Source of the DNA: Azospirillum humicireducens
GTDB taxonomy: Bacteria > Pseudomonadota > Alphaproteobacteria > Azospirillales > Azospirillaceae
NCBI RefSeq assembly: GCF_001639105.2
Contig: NZ_CP015285.1
Span: 1,108,501-1,172,500 of the forward strand
DNA: 64,000 nt
Direction: 5' to 3'
How positions within the stretch are numbered: position 1 is the first letter of the stretch; each line of letters begins with the position of its first letter. A model generated the notes under the pieces. The model ran no database searches and was not told the origin of the DNA. It was given only the letters and a program-made list of their open reading frames with translations. The translations under genes were made by a program, and so were the position numbers. Below, piece by piece: positions 41,325 to 54,663 of this stretch.

Positions 41325-42137
41325 TCACCCGAACAGCTGTCCGTGCAGCGCCTGCCAGCTGTCCCTGTCTGGCGCGAGCAGGATGCTGCCCTGCAGCAGG
41401 CCCGGCCGATAGGGCGTGCCGTCGATCAGCGCCGAGTACCCGCCGGCCTCCGCATGCAGCAGCACACCGGCGGCGTGGTCCCACGGCATCAGCCGGTGAT
41501 AGAGCGAGTAATGGGCCCGCCCCTCCAGCAGCCGCAGATACTCCTGCGCGGCGCTCGACAGGCAGGCACGCTCGCCGAGGCCGGCGCTGCGCTCCTCCAA
41601 CTGGCGGCTCATCGCTTCGGCGCAGAAGCGGGTCGACAGAGCGCCGACCATCCGGGGCAGCGGCACGGCGGGGGCGACATGGACCTGACGCCCGTCGAGC
41701 CATGCCCCCTGCCCCTTCACCGCCGTCGCCATCCGCCCATCGACCGGATCATGAATCCAGCCGGCGACCGTCTCGCCCTTGCAGGCGAGCGCGACGATCA
41801 CCGCGAACATCGGCCGGCCCTGGGCGAAGTTGATGGTGCCGTCCACCGGATCGACGATCCAGACCGGATCGTCGCCATGGATGCGGTCGAGCACGCGCTC
41901 GTCCTCGGACGCCGCTTCCTCGCCGATCACGCGGCTGCCCGGCAGCAGGGCCGTCAGCGCCGGGGTCAGCGCGCGTTCCGCCGCCTCGTCCGCCAGTGTG
42001 ACGAGGTCGGTCGGTCCGGTCTTCTGCCGGATGCCTGAGGCGTCCAGCTTTTGGAAATAGGGCATGATCTCCGTCCGGGCGACGGAGCGGATCAGGTCGG
42101 ACACGAGGTCGATGTCGGGAAGCGGGAAACCCGTCAT
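41325..42137 (-). CDS. Inositol monophosphatase family protein
   Basis: A 270-residue Mg-dependent sugar/inositol phosphatase. Family motifs: GEEA (metal Glu), WIVDPVDGTINFAQGRP (D-P-x-D-G-T-x-N-F) and LMPWDHAAGVLLHAEAGG (W-D-x-A-A-G). The substrate could be inositol phosphate, histidinol phosphate (HisN-type) or PAP; sequence alone does not decide. It is followed by the proline-rich secreted gene after 37 bases on the other side of its start, so both may be in the same transcript. Confidence 0.88.
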   Translation of the reverse strand: MTGFPLPDIDLVSDLIRSVARTEIMPYFQKLDASGIRQKTGPTDLVTLADEAAERALTPALTALLPGSRVIGEEAASEDERVLDRIHGDDPVWIVDPVDGTINFAQGRPMFAVIVALACKGETVAGWIHDPVDGRMATAVKGQGAWLDGRQVHVAPAVPLPRMVGALSTRFCAEAMSRQLEERSAGLGERACLSSAAQEYLRLLEGRAHYSLYHRLMPWDHAAGVLLHAEAGGYSALIDGTPYRPGLLQGSILLAPDRDSWQALHGQLFG

Positions 42138-42174
42138 GGTTGGGCGCTCTCACTGAATTCGAGGGGATGGGAGG

Positions 42175-42774
42175 TCACGGCTTCGCCGCCGGCCTGCCCG
42201 GTTGACTGTCCAGTTTCAATGTCGGATCGCCGTCGCCGGGGTTTGTCAGCAGGACCTTCCCGTCCAAGCCGCTGTCCTTCAGCGCCTTCGACAGCGCGTC
42301 GAGCGTGGCGCGGTCAGCCGCCGCCGCTGCCGCCTCCTTGGCCTGATCGGCCGGCGGAGGCGGCACCGGACCGCCCTGCGCCGGTTGCCGGGGCGCATTG
42401 GGGTCGATCCGCGGCGGAGGGGGCGGCGGAGGTGGCGGGCCGGCCGTTTCCTTCTCGGGCTCCGGCGGCGGTGGAGGCGGCTGCCAAAGCCGGAAACAGT
42501 CGGTGAAAGCCGGCTGCTTGCACTCCTTCAGCAGCTCGACGGCGTCCGGTGCGATGACCAGCGGCTCGTCAGGTGCCACCGGAAGGGGCTGCGGCAGGGG
42601 GGGGAGAGGGTCTTCGGGCGGGACGTCCGGTTCTTCGACATAGCCGGGAGGAAGGTGCGTTCCAGGCCGCAACGGCTGCGCCGCGGATGGCTGGGCAAGC
42701 GCCAGAAGCAGCGGCAAGGCCGCCAGCAGGCGACCGGCACCGGTCGGGACGAAGCGGGGGGAGGAACGGAGCAC
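42175..42774 (-). CDS. Secreted proline-rich hypothetical protein
   Basis: About 199 residues with a signal peptide (RLLAALPLLLALAQPSAAQ, likely cleaved after SAA). The mature protein is dominated by proline: two runs of eight or nine Pro and many Glu-Pro or Pro-Pro-Glu repeats. Two Cys (LKECKQPAFTDCFRLW) could form a disulfide. The C-terminal part is helical with DALSKALKDSGLDGKVLL. No family recognised. The start is a GTG at 42774. Located just upstream of the inositol-phosphatase gene on the same strand, with a short gap. The low-complexity composition suggests a periplasmic linker or spacer role. Confidence 0.6.
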   Translation of the reverse strand: MLRSSPRFVPTGAGRLLAALPLLLALAQPSAAQPLRPGTHLPPGYVEEPDVPPEDPLPPLPQPLPVAPDEPLVIAPDAVELLKECKQPAFTDCFRLWQPPPPPPEPEKETAGPPPPPPPPPRIDPNAPRQPAQGGPVPPPPADQAKEAAAAAADRATLDALSKALKDSGLDGKVLLTNPGDGDPTLKLDSQPGRPAAKP

Positions 42775-42858
42775 GACGGAACCGCGGCGATGGCGAACGG
42801 CCCATTATGGCCCGCCATCATCGGCGTCGTCATCCATCAAGCGTGTGTCATATGACCG

Positions 42859-43164
42859 TCATGCGGCAGCGCGGTGGTTTCCTTCGGAGAATCCGGCGGA
42901 CCGCCGCCCTTCGCCATAGCCCCAGGCCGAAAGTTCGCGGCAGATCGCGGCGATCTTGGCGGCTTCGTCGGCATTCTGCTCCCGCTGCGCGGCGGCATCG
43001 ATCAGGCGGATCAGCTTGGCACGCCCTTCCGGTGTGCGCGACAGATCCTGCAACCGCAGCAGCGCCGCACCCGGCGGCAATTTCTCTTCGCGGGCCACCA
43101 GCGCGACCTGATCAGCGAGGAAAGCCGTGATCGAAAAACACGACGGGTCGGTTTGCAACCGCAT
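42859..43164 (-). CDS. Small hypothetical helical protein
   Basis: A 101-residue soluble, helical protein (FSITAFLADQVALVAREEKL, LQDLSRTPEGRAKLIRLIDA, AAKIAAICRELSAWGYGE). No family recognised. The frame is open to 43233, but the ATG at 43164 has a near-perfect ribosome site (GAGGAGG, seven bases upstream), which decides the start. There is no signal peptide. It lies alone on the minus strand between hflX and the proline-rich gene. Confidence 0.65.
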   Translation of the reverse strand: MRLQTDPSCFSITAFLADQVALVAREEKLPPGAALLRLQDLSRTPEGRAKLIRLIDAAAQREQNADEAAKIAAICRELSAWGYGEGRRSAGFSEGNHRAAA

Positions 43165-43360
43165 TGGCAGTCCTCCTCGTGGGGAGCGCGTTGCTCCGTT
43201 CCCATAATCGGACCCCAACGGGGAAATGACCACGCCGCATTCGTCTTAAGACCGGAGTGGGGTGCTACAGGTCATAGCCCGCCGCTGCACCCTTTCCGTT
43301 TGGCCAATGCAGTCTGAACCTTCCTATGGTTGCTTCGGCTGCATCGGCCCCACTGTCGGA

Positions 43361-44681
<1,321 letters not shown>

Positions 44682-44695
<14 letters not shown>

Positions 44696-44930
44696 CTTCC
44701 TTGGGCGGCTCGAAAAGTTGAATGGGATGGGCCGGCATAACGGTCGAGATTGCGTGCTTGTAAACGAGCTGGGAGTGCGCGTCGCGCCGCAGAAGTACCG
44801 AGAAGTTGTCGAACCAAGTGATGATACCCTGGAGTTTCACGCCATTCACGAGAAAGACGGTTACGGGAGTCTTGTTCTTGCGGACGTGATTTAGAAACAC
44901 ATCCTGCACGTTCTGGCTTTTTTCAGACAT
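44682..44930 (-). CDS. hfq: RNA chaperone Hfq
   Basis: An 82-residue Sm-like protein that pairs small RNAs with mRNAs. The Sm1 motif [20 protein letters not shown] and the Sm2 motif [10 protein letters not shown] are complete. Proximal-face residues (Gln, Phe, Lys, His of YKHAIS) are kept, and the short tail [12 protein letters not shown] ends the protein. The start at 44930 gives the usual [21 protein letters not shown]-terminus. Located 63 bases downstream of the HAD gene and overlapping hflX. Confidence 0.97.
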
Positions 44931-44993
44931 TTTTCATGCCCCCTTCTTCAATGTTCTTGGGACCCCTTGGCTAAAGGCGGTCCGCTCCCCGTT

Positions 44994-45737
44994 TCACGGT
45001 GTAGGTTTGGTGCGCGCAGGTACCGTCTCGACAGCCGTTTGGAGGGATATGGTATCACCATTGCCTTCCACCAAGCCATACAGGACGCCGTGCAGCGCCG
45101 TACAGTCGGTGTGGCGATGGGCGGGAGGAAAACGGTCGAAGCCGCTCCCCTCGCCAAGCCCTATTAGCACCGGAACGAGACCGGCGCCATGGGCGCATTC
45201 CATGTCGATGTCGGCATCGCCGAGAAACCAGACGTCGGGCCCCGGTTCGATCCCCGCCGGCTCCAGCGCCATCCGCACCGGGGCGTGGTGCGGCTTGTCG
45301 AATTCCGCATCCTGGGCGCCGACCAGCCTGCCGAAATAGCGGGTCCAGCCCAGCGCCTCGGCCTCCGCCCGCAGGAACCCGCCGTTCTTATTGGAGACGA
45401 CGGCCTGATAGACCCCGCGCTCGTGGAAATGGGCCAGCAGCCTCTCCGCACCGGGCAGCGGCTTCAGCCCGTCCAGATGATGGGCGGCGAAATAGCCGTA
45501 GAAGAGGTCGCGCGCCTCGGTCCAGCGCTCGCCGAAGATGCGGGGGAAGCTGTCGCGCAGCGATGCCTTGATCCGTTCGCGCGCCTCCTCCGCACTCCAG
45601 GGGGCGAGGCCGAAGGACACCAGCGCATGGTTCAGCGCCTCGCGCACCGTATCCCAATTGCTGACCAGGGTGTTGTCCCAGTCATAGATGACGGCGCGCG
45701 GCAGGGTGATGGGGGCGGACAAGGGGAGCGCTCTCAC
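44994..45737 (-). CDS. HAD superfamily hydrolase, phosphoglycolate phosphatase-like
   Basis: A 247-residue HAD phosphatase. Motif I YDWDNTLVSNWD (nucleophile Asp19, Asp21), motif II VVSNKNG, motif III Lys in DKPHHAP, and motif IV WFLGDADIDMECA. The cap is helical (C1). Relatives act on phosphoglycolate or similar small phosphates; the substrate is unknown. It starts at a GTG (45737), with other possible starts just downstream. It lies between ntrX (with a palindromic repeat in the gap) and hfq on the same strand, so it interrupts the usual ntrX-hfq neighbourhood. Confidence 0.85.
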   Translation of the reverse strand: MRALPLSAPITLPRAVIYDWDNTLVSNWDTVREALNHALVSFGLAPWSAEEARERIKASLRDSFPRIFGERWTEARDLFYGYFAAHHLDGLKPLPGAERLLAHFHERGVYQAVVSNKNGGFLRAEAEALGWTRYFGRLVGAQDAEFDKPHHAPVRMALEPAGIEPGPDVWFLGDADIDMECAHGAGLVPVLIGLGEGSGFDRFPPAHRHTDCTALHGVLYGLVEGNGDTISLQTAVETVPARTKPTP

Positions 45738-45763
45738 TATGTGTTAACCATGGCTGCCACTTG

Positions 45764-45871
45764 CCCCCACCCTAACCCTCCCCCGCTGAGCAGGGGAGGG
45801 AGATTGGTGCATGTTTGGCAGGGTGGCGACAGTCCCCTCCCCCGCCCAGCGGGGGAGGGTTAGGGTGGGGG
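45764..45871. repeat. Intergenic inverted repeat, 24-bp arms
   Basis: Two perfect 24-bp inverted arms, 45764-45787 (containing CCCCCACCCTAACCCTCCCC) and 45848-45871, flank a 60-base spacer between ntrX and the HAD gene. The spacer adds further short matches (GGGGAGGGA/TCCCCTCCC), so the RNA would fold into a long hairpin. It appears to be a dispersed intergenic palindrome; it could terminate or stabilise the ntrX transcript. Confidence 0.75.
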
Positions 45872-45887
45872 TAGACCTTCCTTTCCG

Positions 45888-47288
45888 TCACTCGATGAAC
45901 ATCTTCCCCTTCTCGCTGCCATGGACGCCCAGCGACTTCAGCTTGCGGTGAAGGGCGGAACGCTCCATGCCGACGAAGGACGCGGTGCGGGAGATGTTGC
46001 CGCCGAAGCGGGTGACCTGGGCCAGCAGATATTCGCGCTCGAACACCTCGCGGGCTTCGCGCAGCGGCAGGCCCATGATCTCGCCGCCCTTGTCCCATTT
46101 CAGAACGGTGGGCGTGATCGCGCCGATCTCCGGCGGAAGGGTGTCGGCGCGGATCGGCTCCTTCGGGTCGCCCTGCGCCATGATCAGCAGCCAGTCCACC
46201 ACATTGCGCAGCTGGCGCACGTTGCCCGGCCAGTCATAGGCCTGGAGCGCCGCCATGGCGTCCTCGCCGAATTCGCGGACCGGCAGGCCGGACGCCTCGG
46301 CGGAGCGCTGCATGAAATGGCGGGCGAGAACCGGAATGTCCTCCCGCCGCTCGGCCAGCGACGGCACGCGGATCGGCACCACCGACAGGCGGTAGAACAG
46401 ATCCTGGCGGAAACGGCCCTGCTCGATCTCCGCCTGCAGGTCGCGGTTGGAGGTGGCGATGACGCGCACGTCGACCTCGACCCGCTGACCGCCGCCGACC
46501 CGTTCGAACACCTGCTCCTGCAGGGCGCGGACGATCTTGCCCTGGGTTTCCAGCGGCATGTCGGCGACCTCGTCCAGCAGCAGCGTGCCGCCATGGGCCT
46601 GCTCGAAGGTGCCGATCTTGCGGCTGGGGCCGTCGACGCCGGCCTCGGTCCCGAACAGCTCCATCTCCAGCCGTTCCGGCCGCATGGTGGCGCAGTTCAG
46701 CCCGACGAAGGGACCGCCGGCGCGGCGCGACCGGGCGTGGATCAGGCGCGCGACCACCTCCTTGCCGGCGCCGGCCGGGCCGGAGATCAGCACGCGGCTG
46801 CCGGTGGGCGCCACCTTGTCGATCGACTGGCGCACCTGATTGACCGCGGAGGAGCGGCCGATCAGCTCGACGTCGCCGCCGGCACGCAGCTTCAGCTCCT
46901 GATTTTCGCGTCTCAGCCGCGCCGCCTCGATGGCGCGCTCCACCATCAGCAGCAGGCGATCGGCCTTGAACGGCTTCTCGATGAAGTCGTAGGCGCCGAT
47001 CTTGATCGCCTGCACCGCGGTTTCGATGTTGCCGTGGCCGGAGATCATGATCACCGGCAGGTTGGCATGGTCGCGCATCAGCTGTTCCAGGATCTGCAGG
47101 CCGTCCAGCCTGCTGCCCTGCAGCCAGATGTCGAGCACGACGAGGCTCGGCCGGCGCGACGCCACCTGGGCGAAGGCCTGATCGGCGTCGGCGGCCTCGC
47201 GGGTCTTGATGCCTTCGTCGTTCAGGATGCCGGCGATCAGCATCCGGATATCAGCTTCGTCGTCGACGATCAGAATGTCATGCGCCAT
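45888..47288 (-). CDS. ntrX: Nitrogen-related response regulator NtrX
   Basis: A 466-residue NtrC-family regulator. The receiver has Asp53 in [12 protein letters not shown] and the Lys in IEKPFKADR. The AAA domain has Walker [21 protein letters not shown] and the arginine-finger region. The GAFTGA loop needed to contact sigma-54 is missing: the segment after ELFG reads [13 protein letters not shown]. This loss is known for alphaproteobacterial NtrX, which then works with sigma-70. The C-terminal Fis-like helix-turn-helix ([20 protein letters not shown]) is present. Overlaps ntrY by 11 bases. Confidence 0.93.
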   Translation of the reverse strand: MAHDILIVDDEADIRMLIAGILNDEGIKTREAADADQAFAQVASRRPSLVVLDIWLQGSRLDGLQILEQLMRDHANLPVIMISGHGNIETAVQAIKIGAYDFIEKPFKADRLLLMVERAIEAARLRRENQELKLRAGGDVELIGRSSAVNQVRQSIDKVAPTGSRVLISGPAGAGKEVVARLIHARSRRAGGPFVGLNCATMRPERLEMELFGTEAGVDGPSRKIGTFEQAHGGTLLLDEVADMPLETQGKIVRALQEQVFERVGGGQRVEVDVRVIATSNRDLQAEIEQGRFRQDLFYRLSVVPIRVPSLAERREDIPVLARHFMQRSAEASGLPVREFGEDAMAALQAYDWPGNVRQLRNVVDWLLIMAQGDPKEPIRADTLPPEIGAITPTVLKWDKGGEIMGLPLREAREVFEREYLLAQVTRFGGNISRTASFVGMERSALHRKLKSLGVHGSEKGKMFIE

Positions 47289-49596
47289 GGGCTTCGTGCC
47301 TCAACTCTCCGCCGGTCTCCGCCGGCCTGTCGTCACGGCCACCCGCGTCGTTCGCGGCCGTAACCGGGTGTGGAACGACCAGGGTCACGCGTGCCCCGGT
47401 CCCGCCTTCGCGGTCCTCCAGGGTCAGCACGCCGCCATGGTCCTCCATGATCTTCTTGACGATCGCCAGCCCCAGCCCGGTGCCCTTGGCCCGCGTCGTC
47501 ACGTAGGGTTCGGTCAGCCGGTCGCGCTGTTCGCCGCCGGGCAGGCCCTTGCCGTTGTCCTCGATGGTCACGACGACCTTTTCGCCGTCATCCTCCACCG
47601 CGATGGACACCTCGCCGGGCGGCAGTTCCGACCCGTCGGCTGGTTGGCCGCGCCCTTCGATGGCGTCGGCGGCGTTCTGCAGCAGGTTGGTCAGCGCCTG
47701 CGAGATCTGGCGGCTGTCGCAGGCCACCGTCAGCGGTCCCGCCGGCAACCGCGTCTCGAACCGGATCCTGCCGGTGTGCGCGCTGGATTGCAGGAACACC
47801 GCCTGTCGGACCAGATCGTTGATGTTGACCGGCTTCATCACCGGCTGAGGCATGCGCGCGAAGGCGGAGAACTCGTCCACCATACGGCGGATGTCGTCCA
47901 CCTGCCGGACGATGGTGTCGGTGCACATGGTGAAGACCTCCGTGTCGCTGGAGATCTCCTTCAGATACTTGCGGCGCAGCCGTTCGGCCGACAGCTGGAT
48001 CGGCGTCAGCGGATTCTTGATCTCGTGCGCGATACGGCGCGCCACATCGGCCCAGGCCGCCTTGCGCTGTGCCGACACCAGTTCGGTGATGTCGTCGAAG
48101 GTGACGACATAGCCGCGCACGGTGCCGTCACGCACTTCGGCGGCGATGCGGACCAGCAGGGTCAGCATCGGTTTGCCCGGCCGGCGCACATGGATCTGGT
48201 CCTGCACGACGCGTCCGGGCTTCTTCGGCGCGTTTTCCAGCAGGTCGCCCATGTCCGGCAGCAACTCGACCAGCGGCAGGCCGACCAGCCGTTCCGGATC
48301 GTCCTCGCCCAGCAGGCGCGCGGCGGACAGGTTCGGCAGGTTGATGACGCCGTCGGCATCCAGGCCCAGAACACCGGCCGACACGCCCGACAGCACCGTC
48401 TCGGTGAAGCGGCGGCGTTCGTCCAGCAGGCGGTTGGTCGACAGCAGTTCCCGCCGCTGCCCCTCGATCTCGGTCGTCATCCGGTTGAAGGCGCGGGACA
48501 GCAGGACGAATTCGTCCTCTCCCGGCGGTTCCGCCACGCGCACGGTCAGGTCGCCGGCGCGCACCCGTTCGGCGGCGCCGATCAGCGCGCTGATCGGACG
48601 GACCAGACGGGTGGCGAAATTCAGCCCCGCCCACACCGCCGCCAGCAGCAGCAGCATGGCCACGACCAGGAAGATCAGGGTGAAGGTGATCTGCAGGCTG
48701 CCGCGCTGGTTTTCCAGCGCGCTGTATTCCTTCACCGCCCCCTCGGCCGCCGCCATATGCTGCAGGACCCGCGGCTCCACCATGCGGCCGACATAGAGGA
48801 AGGTGTCCGACATCCGGTCCAGGCTGACCAGTGCGCGGACACGATCGTCGGATTCCTTGACGATCAGCGCGACCTCGCCATTGCGGGCCTGCTGCAGCTT
48901 CTCTTCCGGGATCGGCTCGAACTCCAGCGTGAAGGTGTAGCCGACACGGGCGACGATGGCGCCGGTGGTGCCGTTGAAGACGATGGCCTCGGACAGGGCC
49001 CGCAGCATCGCTTGGGTGGCCACCACCTGTTCGAACCGCTGCGGGTCGCTGGAGAAGCGCGCCTCCTGCGACAGGTCGTTGGCCATGGCCAGGGCATCGG
49101 CGCGGATGTTCTGCTGGTGCTCGTGCAGATAGGCGCTGGCGACCACCAGGGATTCGTTCACCGCCGTACGGACGCGGTCGCTGAACCAGCTCTGCACCCC
49201 GGCATAGAAGAACAGGGTCGAGAAGACCGTCATGATGATGGCGGGCGCCACCGCCAGAACGCTGAACACCAGGACCAGACGGGTGTGCAGCCGCGAGCCG
49301 GCGAGCCCGCGCCGCCGTCCGATCAGGATCGCCACGATGCGCCGGGCGATCAGCACGCCCAGCGTCAGCAGAATCGCGAGGTCGAGCGTCAGCAGAAGCG
49401 TGACCGTTCGCGGATTGGCCTGCCCGAAGGGCGCGCTTTCGGTCATCGCCGCATAGGTGGCAAACCCGGCAGCCAGCGCCGCCAGCGACAGCGCAAGGGC
49501 CATCCGCTTGCCCAGGCCGACCCGCCGGGACCAATGGAGGAATTTCTGCCAGACCGGCATCTGTCCGGCCGCAGGATTGTTGGTGGTCAGGGGCAT
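47278..49596 (-). CDS. ntrY: Membrane sensor histidine kinase NtrY
   Basis: A 772-residue sensor with three N-terminal membrane helices, a periplasmic region and a fourth helix at about residue 310, then HAMP ([20 protein letters not shown]), PAS and kinase domains. The phosphorylated His lies in [20 protein letters not shown], and the ATPase has N box ([14 protein letters not shown]), DNGKGLP and [12 protein letters not shown] motifs. It pairs with NtrX in nitrogen and redox regulation in alphaproteobacteria. The ntrX start overlaps its stop. A 205-base gap separates it from ntrC, which probably contains a promoter. Confidence 0.95.
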   Translation of the reverse strand: MPLTTNNPAAGQMPVWQKFLHWSRRVGLGKRMALALSLAALAAGFATYAAMTESAPFGQANPRTVTLLLTLDLAILLTLGVLIARRIVAILIGRRRGLAGSRLHTRLVLVFSVLAVAPAIIMTVFSTLFFYAGVQSWFSDRVRTAVNESLVVASAYLHEHQQNIRADALAMANDLSQEARFSSDPQRFEQVVATQAMLRALSEAIVFNGTTGAIVARVGYTFTLEFEPIPEEKLQQARNGEVALIVKESDDRVRALVSLDRMSDTFLYVGRMVEPRVLQHMAAAEGAVKEYSALENQRGSLQITFTLIFLVVAMLLLLAAVWAGLNFATRLVRPISALIGAAERVRAGDLTVRVAEPPGEDEFVLLSRAFNRMTTEIEGQRRELLSTNRLLDERRRFTETVLSGVSAGVLGLDADGVINLPNLSAARLLGEDDPERLVGLPLVELLPDMGDLLENAPKKPGRVVQDQIHVRRPGKPMLTLLVRIAAEVRDGTVRGYVVTFDDITELVSAQRKAAWADVARRIAHEIKNPLTPIQLSAERLRRKYLKEISSDTEVFTMCTDTIVRQVDDIRRMVDEFSAFARMPQPVMKPVNINDLVRQAVFLQSSAHTGRIRFETRLPAGPLTVACDSRQISQALTNLLQNAADAIEGRGQPADGSELPPGEVSIAVEDDGEKVVVTIEDNGKGLPGGEQRDRLTEPYVTTRAKGTGLGLAIVKKIMEDHGGVLTLEDREGGTGARVTLVVPHPVTAANDAGGRDDRPAETGGELRHEAHGA

Positions 49597-49801
49597 GGTC
49601 CGGCGCTAATCTGTTGCCGGAAAGATACACCTCTGTTGCGGCCCTGCCAAGATGCAATGGCTCTGTCTTTCGGACAGGGCATCGGTATGCCGGCCGATAT
49701 GCACTGAAGGGAGCAATCGGAGCCGGAAGAGGCGCAGCCGCCCGTGCCGGACCTGTGTCACAATTTTGGCACGGAGCGGTTGCGGCAGCGTGGCGGGCCC
49801 G

Positions 49802-51246
<1,445 letters not shown>

Positions 51247-51247
<1 letters not shown>

Positions 51248-52461
51248 CAACGACTCCCCCGGCCGCCCTTGGATTGCGGACCAGCGTCAGAAATCTTCGA
51301 ATTCCCGGAAAGTTTCGAGTCTTCGTATTTCGATTCATCGTACATCGGCAGCGACACCTTGAAGACTGTCCGGCGAGGTTGGCTGTCGAACTCGATGGTT
51401 CCGCCGTGATCGCCTATGAGTTTCGCCACCAATGCAAGACCAAGGCCAGTCCCGTTCACCTTGCTGGTCACGAAGGGATCGAACAGGTTCGACTGCAGGT
51501 CTTCCGGAATGCCGTCGCCATTATCCTGAACAGTCACCAGCAGCGGCAGATGCCGGCGCATGTCGCCGCCGGGCAGGGCCATGCGCACACCATGCTGGTA
51601 GGCGGTGGTCAGCGTGATCTCGCCGCCCGATTCCGGTGCAGCCTCTGCCGCATTTTTGATCAGATTCAGGAAAACCTGCACAAGTTGGTCGCGATTGCCA
51701 TAAACCGGAGGCAGTGACGGGTCGTAACGCTCGACAAAGCGTATTTTTCGGGCAAACCCGCTCTGCGCCACCTTGCGCACATGTTCCAGCACGGTGTGGA
51801 TGTTCACCGCGGCGCGTTCCAGCGGGCGTTCGTCGGAAAACACCTCCATCCGGTTGACCAGCGCCACGATGCGGTCGGCCTCGTCACAGATCAGGCGGGT
51901 CAGCACCCGGTCCTGGTCGCTGGCGTTCTCCTCCAGCAACTGGGCCGCGCCCCGGATGCCCGACAGCGGGTTCTTCACCTCATGCGCCAGCATCGCCGCC
52001 ATGGCGGTGACGGACCGCGCGGCATGGCGGTGGGTCAGGGAATGGTCGATCTTGCGGGCCAGCGACCGCTCATGGATGGTCAGCACCACATGGTCGGGCG
52101 GATCGCCCATGGTCGCCACCTGCACCGTCACATGGTGCGGGCCGATGCGGGGCGTGTCGATGACGACACCATCCTGCGACACCCGGCGGCTGCCGCGGCG
52201 GACCTGCTCGATCAGGCCCATCACCGGACTGTCGGGCGGCAACAGGTCGGGCAGCGGCATGCCTTCCATGGCGTTGGCGGACAGGTCGAAGAACTCCTGC
52301 CCCTCCAGGTTGACGAAGCGGATCTCCCCGTTGCCATCGACCACCAGCACCGGATCGGGCAGGCTGTTCAGCACCACCAGGGACTCCAGCCGCGGCGCCC
52401 GCGACGAACCCGACCGGTTGCGGCCACGCTGGATTGGGACGGTCATCGGTACGGGATCCAT
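51247..52461 (-). CDS. ntrB: Nitrogen regulation sensor kinase NtrB
   Basis: A 404-residue soluble kinase. The PAS domain (residues 28-130: [20 protein letters not shown]) precedes the dimerisation segment with the phospho-His in [20 protein letters not shown]. The ATPase has [16 protein letters not shown] and [18 protein letters not shown]. NtrB phosphorylates or dephosphorylates NtrC according to GlnB (PII) status. Its ATG at 52461 overlaps the dusB stop (TGATG). The C-terminus ends with a Ser/Lys-rich tail of about 30 residues. Confidence 0.95.
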
Positions 52462-53447
52462 CAGGCGGCCATCCTTTCGATTGCCGGTTCATAGAAGGCA
52501 CGGATGCGCTCACGCACCGCCTCGGGGTCGCCCAGCCGGTTGACCTCCTGCCGGAACTCGTTGGAGTCGCGCAGGCCGGTGGAATACCAGGACACATGCT
52601 TGCGGGCGACCTTGATGCCGCCGTCCTTGCCGTAATGGCTCAGCATGCTGTCGAAATGCTCCAGCAGGGTGTTCATCTGATCGAGCAGCGGCGGATCGGG
52701 CAGCCTCTGGCCGGTGCGCAGGTGGTGCATGACCTGGGACGGGAACCAGGGGCGGCCGTAGCTGCCCCGGCCGATCATCACGCCGTCGGCACCGCTTTCG
52801 GCCAAGGCCCGGTCCACCGCCTCGATGCTGGAGATGTCGCCGTTGACCACGACGGGGATCGACACGGCCTCCTTCACCGGGCGGACGGCGGTCCAATCGG
52901 CGGTGCCGGTGTAGAACTGCATGCGCGTGCGGCCATGGACCGTCACCATCCTGATCCCGCACTGTTCGGCGATGCGGGCCAGGGCCGGGGCGTTGCGGCT
53001 GGTTTCGTCCCAGCCCAGCCGCATCTTCAGCGTCACCGGGATGCCGACGGCCTTCACCACCGCCTCCAGGATGCGGCCGGCCAGTGCCTCGTCCCGCATC
53101 AGCGAGGAGCCGGCATGACCGTTGACCACCTTCTTCACCGGGCAGCCGAAATTGATGTCGACCACCGCGGCGCCGCGATCCTCGTTCAGCTTCGCGGCTT
53201 CGGCCATCACCTCGGGCTCGCAGCCGGCGAGTTGGACGGCCATCGGGAATTCCTCGGGTTCGGTCTCCACCATCCGCAGGGTCTGGCGGTTCTCGCGGAT
53301 CATCGCCTGGCTGGCGATCATCTCCGACACGACGAGACCGCAGCCCGCGCGCTTCACCAGACGGCGGAACGGCAGGTCGGACACGCCTGACATGGGCGCC
53401 AGGATCACCGGTCCGGCGAGCGTGATGGGTCCGATTTGTATGGTCAT
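52461..53447 (-). CDS. dusB: tRNA-dihydrouridine synthase DusB (NifR3)
   Basis: A 328-residue flavoprotein that reduces uridine to dihydrouridine in tRNA D loops. The TIM barrel carries [26 protein letters not shown] (catalytic Cys), [28 protein letters not shown] and VNGDISS with [16 protein letters not shown], all standard for Dus. The ATG at 53447 starts at the conserved first strand. In alphaproteobacteria it is known as nifR3 and heads the ntrBC operon. A 195-base gap (53448-53642) upstream should hold the operon promoter. Confidence 0.95.
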   Translation of the reverse strand: MTIQIGPITLAGPVILAPMSGVSDLPFRRLVKRAGCGLVVSEMIASQAMIRENRQTLRMVETEPEEFPMAVQLAGCEPEVMAEAAKLNEDRGAAVVDINFGCPVKKVVNGHAGSSLMRDEALAGRILEAVVKAVGIPVTLKMRLGWDETSRNAPALARIAEQCGIRMVTVHGRTRMQFYTGTADWTAVRPVKEAVSIPVVVNGDISSIEAVDRALAESGADGVMIGRGSYGRPWFPSQVMHHLRTGQRLPDPPLLDQMNTLLEHFDSMLSHYGKDGGIKVARKHVSWYSTGLRDSNEFRQEVNRLGDPEAVRERIRAFYEPAIERMAA

Positions 53448-53642
53448 TCTCACCTGCCCGATTGATGGGCAAAACAACAAAGTGCCAACATTTTAAGCAA
53501 GTTATCACGCGGGCACGACGCCGCGCAAGGGCGAAGCCCATCGCCGGGACCGCGCCTCCCACGACAACCGCCCACGGAGCCCGCCCACTCGGCGCCCGTT
53601 ACCGCCCGGTCCGCAAGGCCGTCCGGCGTGGCTATATCCTGC

Positions 53643-54470
53643 CTACCAGGTCCATTGCCCGATCAGCACGTTGGACACGAACTTGACGCCCGGATAGGCG
53701 AGCGTCGCCAGCAGATAGACGATCAGCATCGTCCGCGCCGCCGTCCGTCCGCGCACGCCGGTGCGGTACTCCGCCAGCAGCAGGATGCCGATCACCACGA
53801 AGGTCGCGAGTGACAGTAGGCTCTTGTGGTCGGTGCGGAACAGGCGTCCCTGCTCGAAATACAGCACTGCCATGCCGGTGGCGAGACCGGCGCCCAGCAC
53901 CACCTCGGACGCGATCAGCAGGCGCAGCTGAAGCCGCTCGCTCTCCGCCACCGGCGGCAGGAAGCGGCTGAGCGGGGTCGGCCGCTTGGTCTTCAAGGCC
54001 CGCGTCTGCAGCACCGCAGCCAGCGACGCCACGGCGCTGAGCGTCAGCAGGGCATAGGTGAACACCGACACCGCGATGTGCAGGTCGATCCACACGCCGG
54101 GGGCATTGCCGCGCATGATCGGAGCCGGCGCGTCCTCGGTCAGGGTGGCGAACAGGCAGACGACCAGCAGATAGGGCAGCAGCAGCGGCGCCAGCCTCCA
54201 GGCCGTGCCATGGAACAGGCTGAGCCCGATGAACAGCGCCATGCAGGCGGCGGTGGTCACCCACAACGCGGTGGAAAAGCCGGTCTGCCACTGCCCCGCG
54301 ACCTGCAGGATCGCCCACATGCCGGGCCCGGCGGCCGCCAGCAGCAGGGCGCCCCAAAAGGACCAGCCGCGTCCCTCCACCCCCTGTCCCGCGATGCGGC
54401 GGTAGGGATAGAAGGCAGCCGGCACCAGGGTCACCAGCGCCGTCAGGCTCAAGAGGATGTTCTGCGACAT
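53643..54470 (-). CDS. Inner membrane protein YpjD/CcsA-like
   Basis: A 275-residue integral membrane protein with about eight helices. It matches the YpjD (CcsA/HemX-like cytochrome c assembly) family: APGVWIDLHIAVSVFTYALL, then LSRFLPPVAESERLQLRLLI, FRTDHKSLLSLATFVVIGIL and TGVRGRTAARTMLIVYLLAT. The two conserved His (LHIAV, DHKSL) are present, but the tryptophan-rich WWD loop of true CcsA/CcmC is not clear, so haem handling is only a suggestion. The ATG at 54470 is chosen; another at 54506 would add a short leader. It is divergent from ispDF, with a 193-base intergenic region. Confidence 0.8.
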   Translation of the reverse strand: MSQNILLSLTALVTLVPAAFYPYRRIAGQGVEGRGWSFWGALLLAAAGPGMWAILQVAGQWQTGFSTALWVTTAACMALFIGLSLFHGTAWRLAPLLLPYLLVVCLFATLTEDAPAPIMRGNAPGVWIDLHIAVSVFTYALLTLSAVASLAAVLQTRALKTKRPTPLSRFLPPVAESERLQLRLLIASEVVLGAGLATGMAVLYFEQGRLFRTDHKSLLSLATFVVIGILLLAEYRTGVRGRTAARTMLIVYLLATLAYPGVKFVSNVLIGQWTW

Positions 54471-54663
54471 GGACCCGAACGCACTCCCGTCTTTCCGCCC
54501 CGACATGCCGACCCGTCCTGTGGCCCCGTCCCCTGTGGCCATTGACCCGCCGGGAAGCGTCCGGCGATGAAACAGGCAGGCTCGGCACTTGGCGGAACCA
54601 CGGCGACAGGCTAGGCTCCGCGACGTTTCCGTCAAGTGGCTATCATATCTTACGGTTTGCCTC

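Noticed and set aside
49760..49800. TGGCAC followed by TTGC between ntrC and ntrY
   Set aside because: The spacing between GG and GC is 12 rather than 10 bases, and it points away from ntrY.
53475..53495. Sigma-54-like TGGCAC upstream of dusB
   Set aside because: On the minus strand TGGCAC is present (53482-53487), but the GC dinucleotide required ten bases after GG is TT, so the -12 element is missing.
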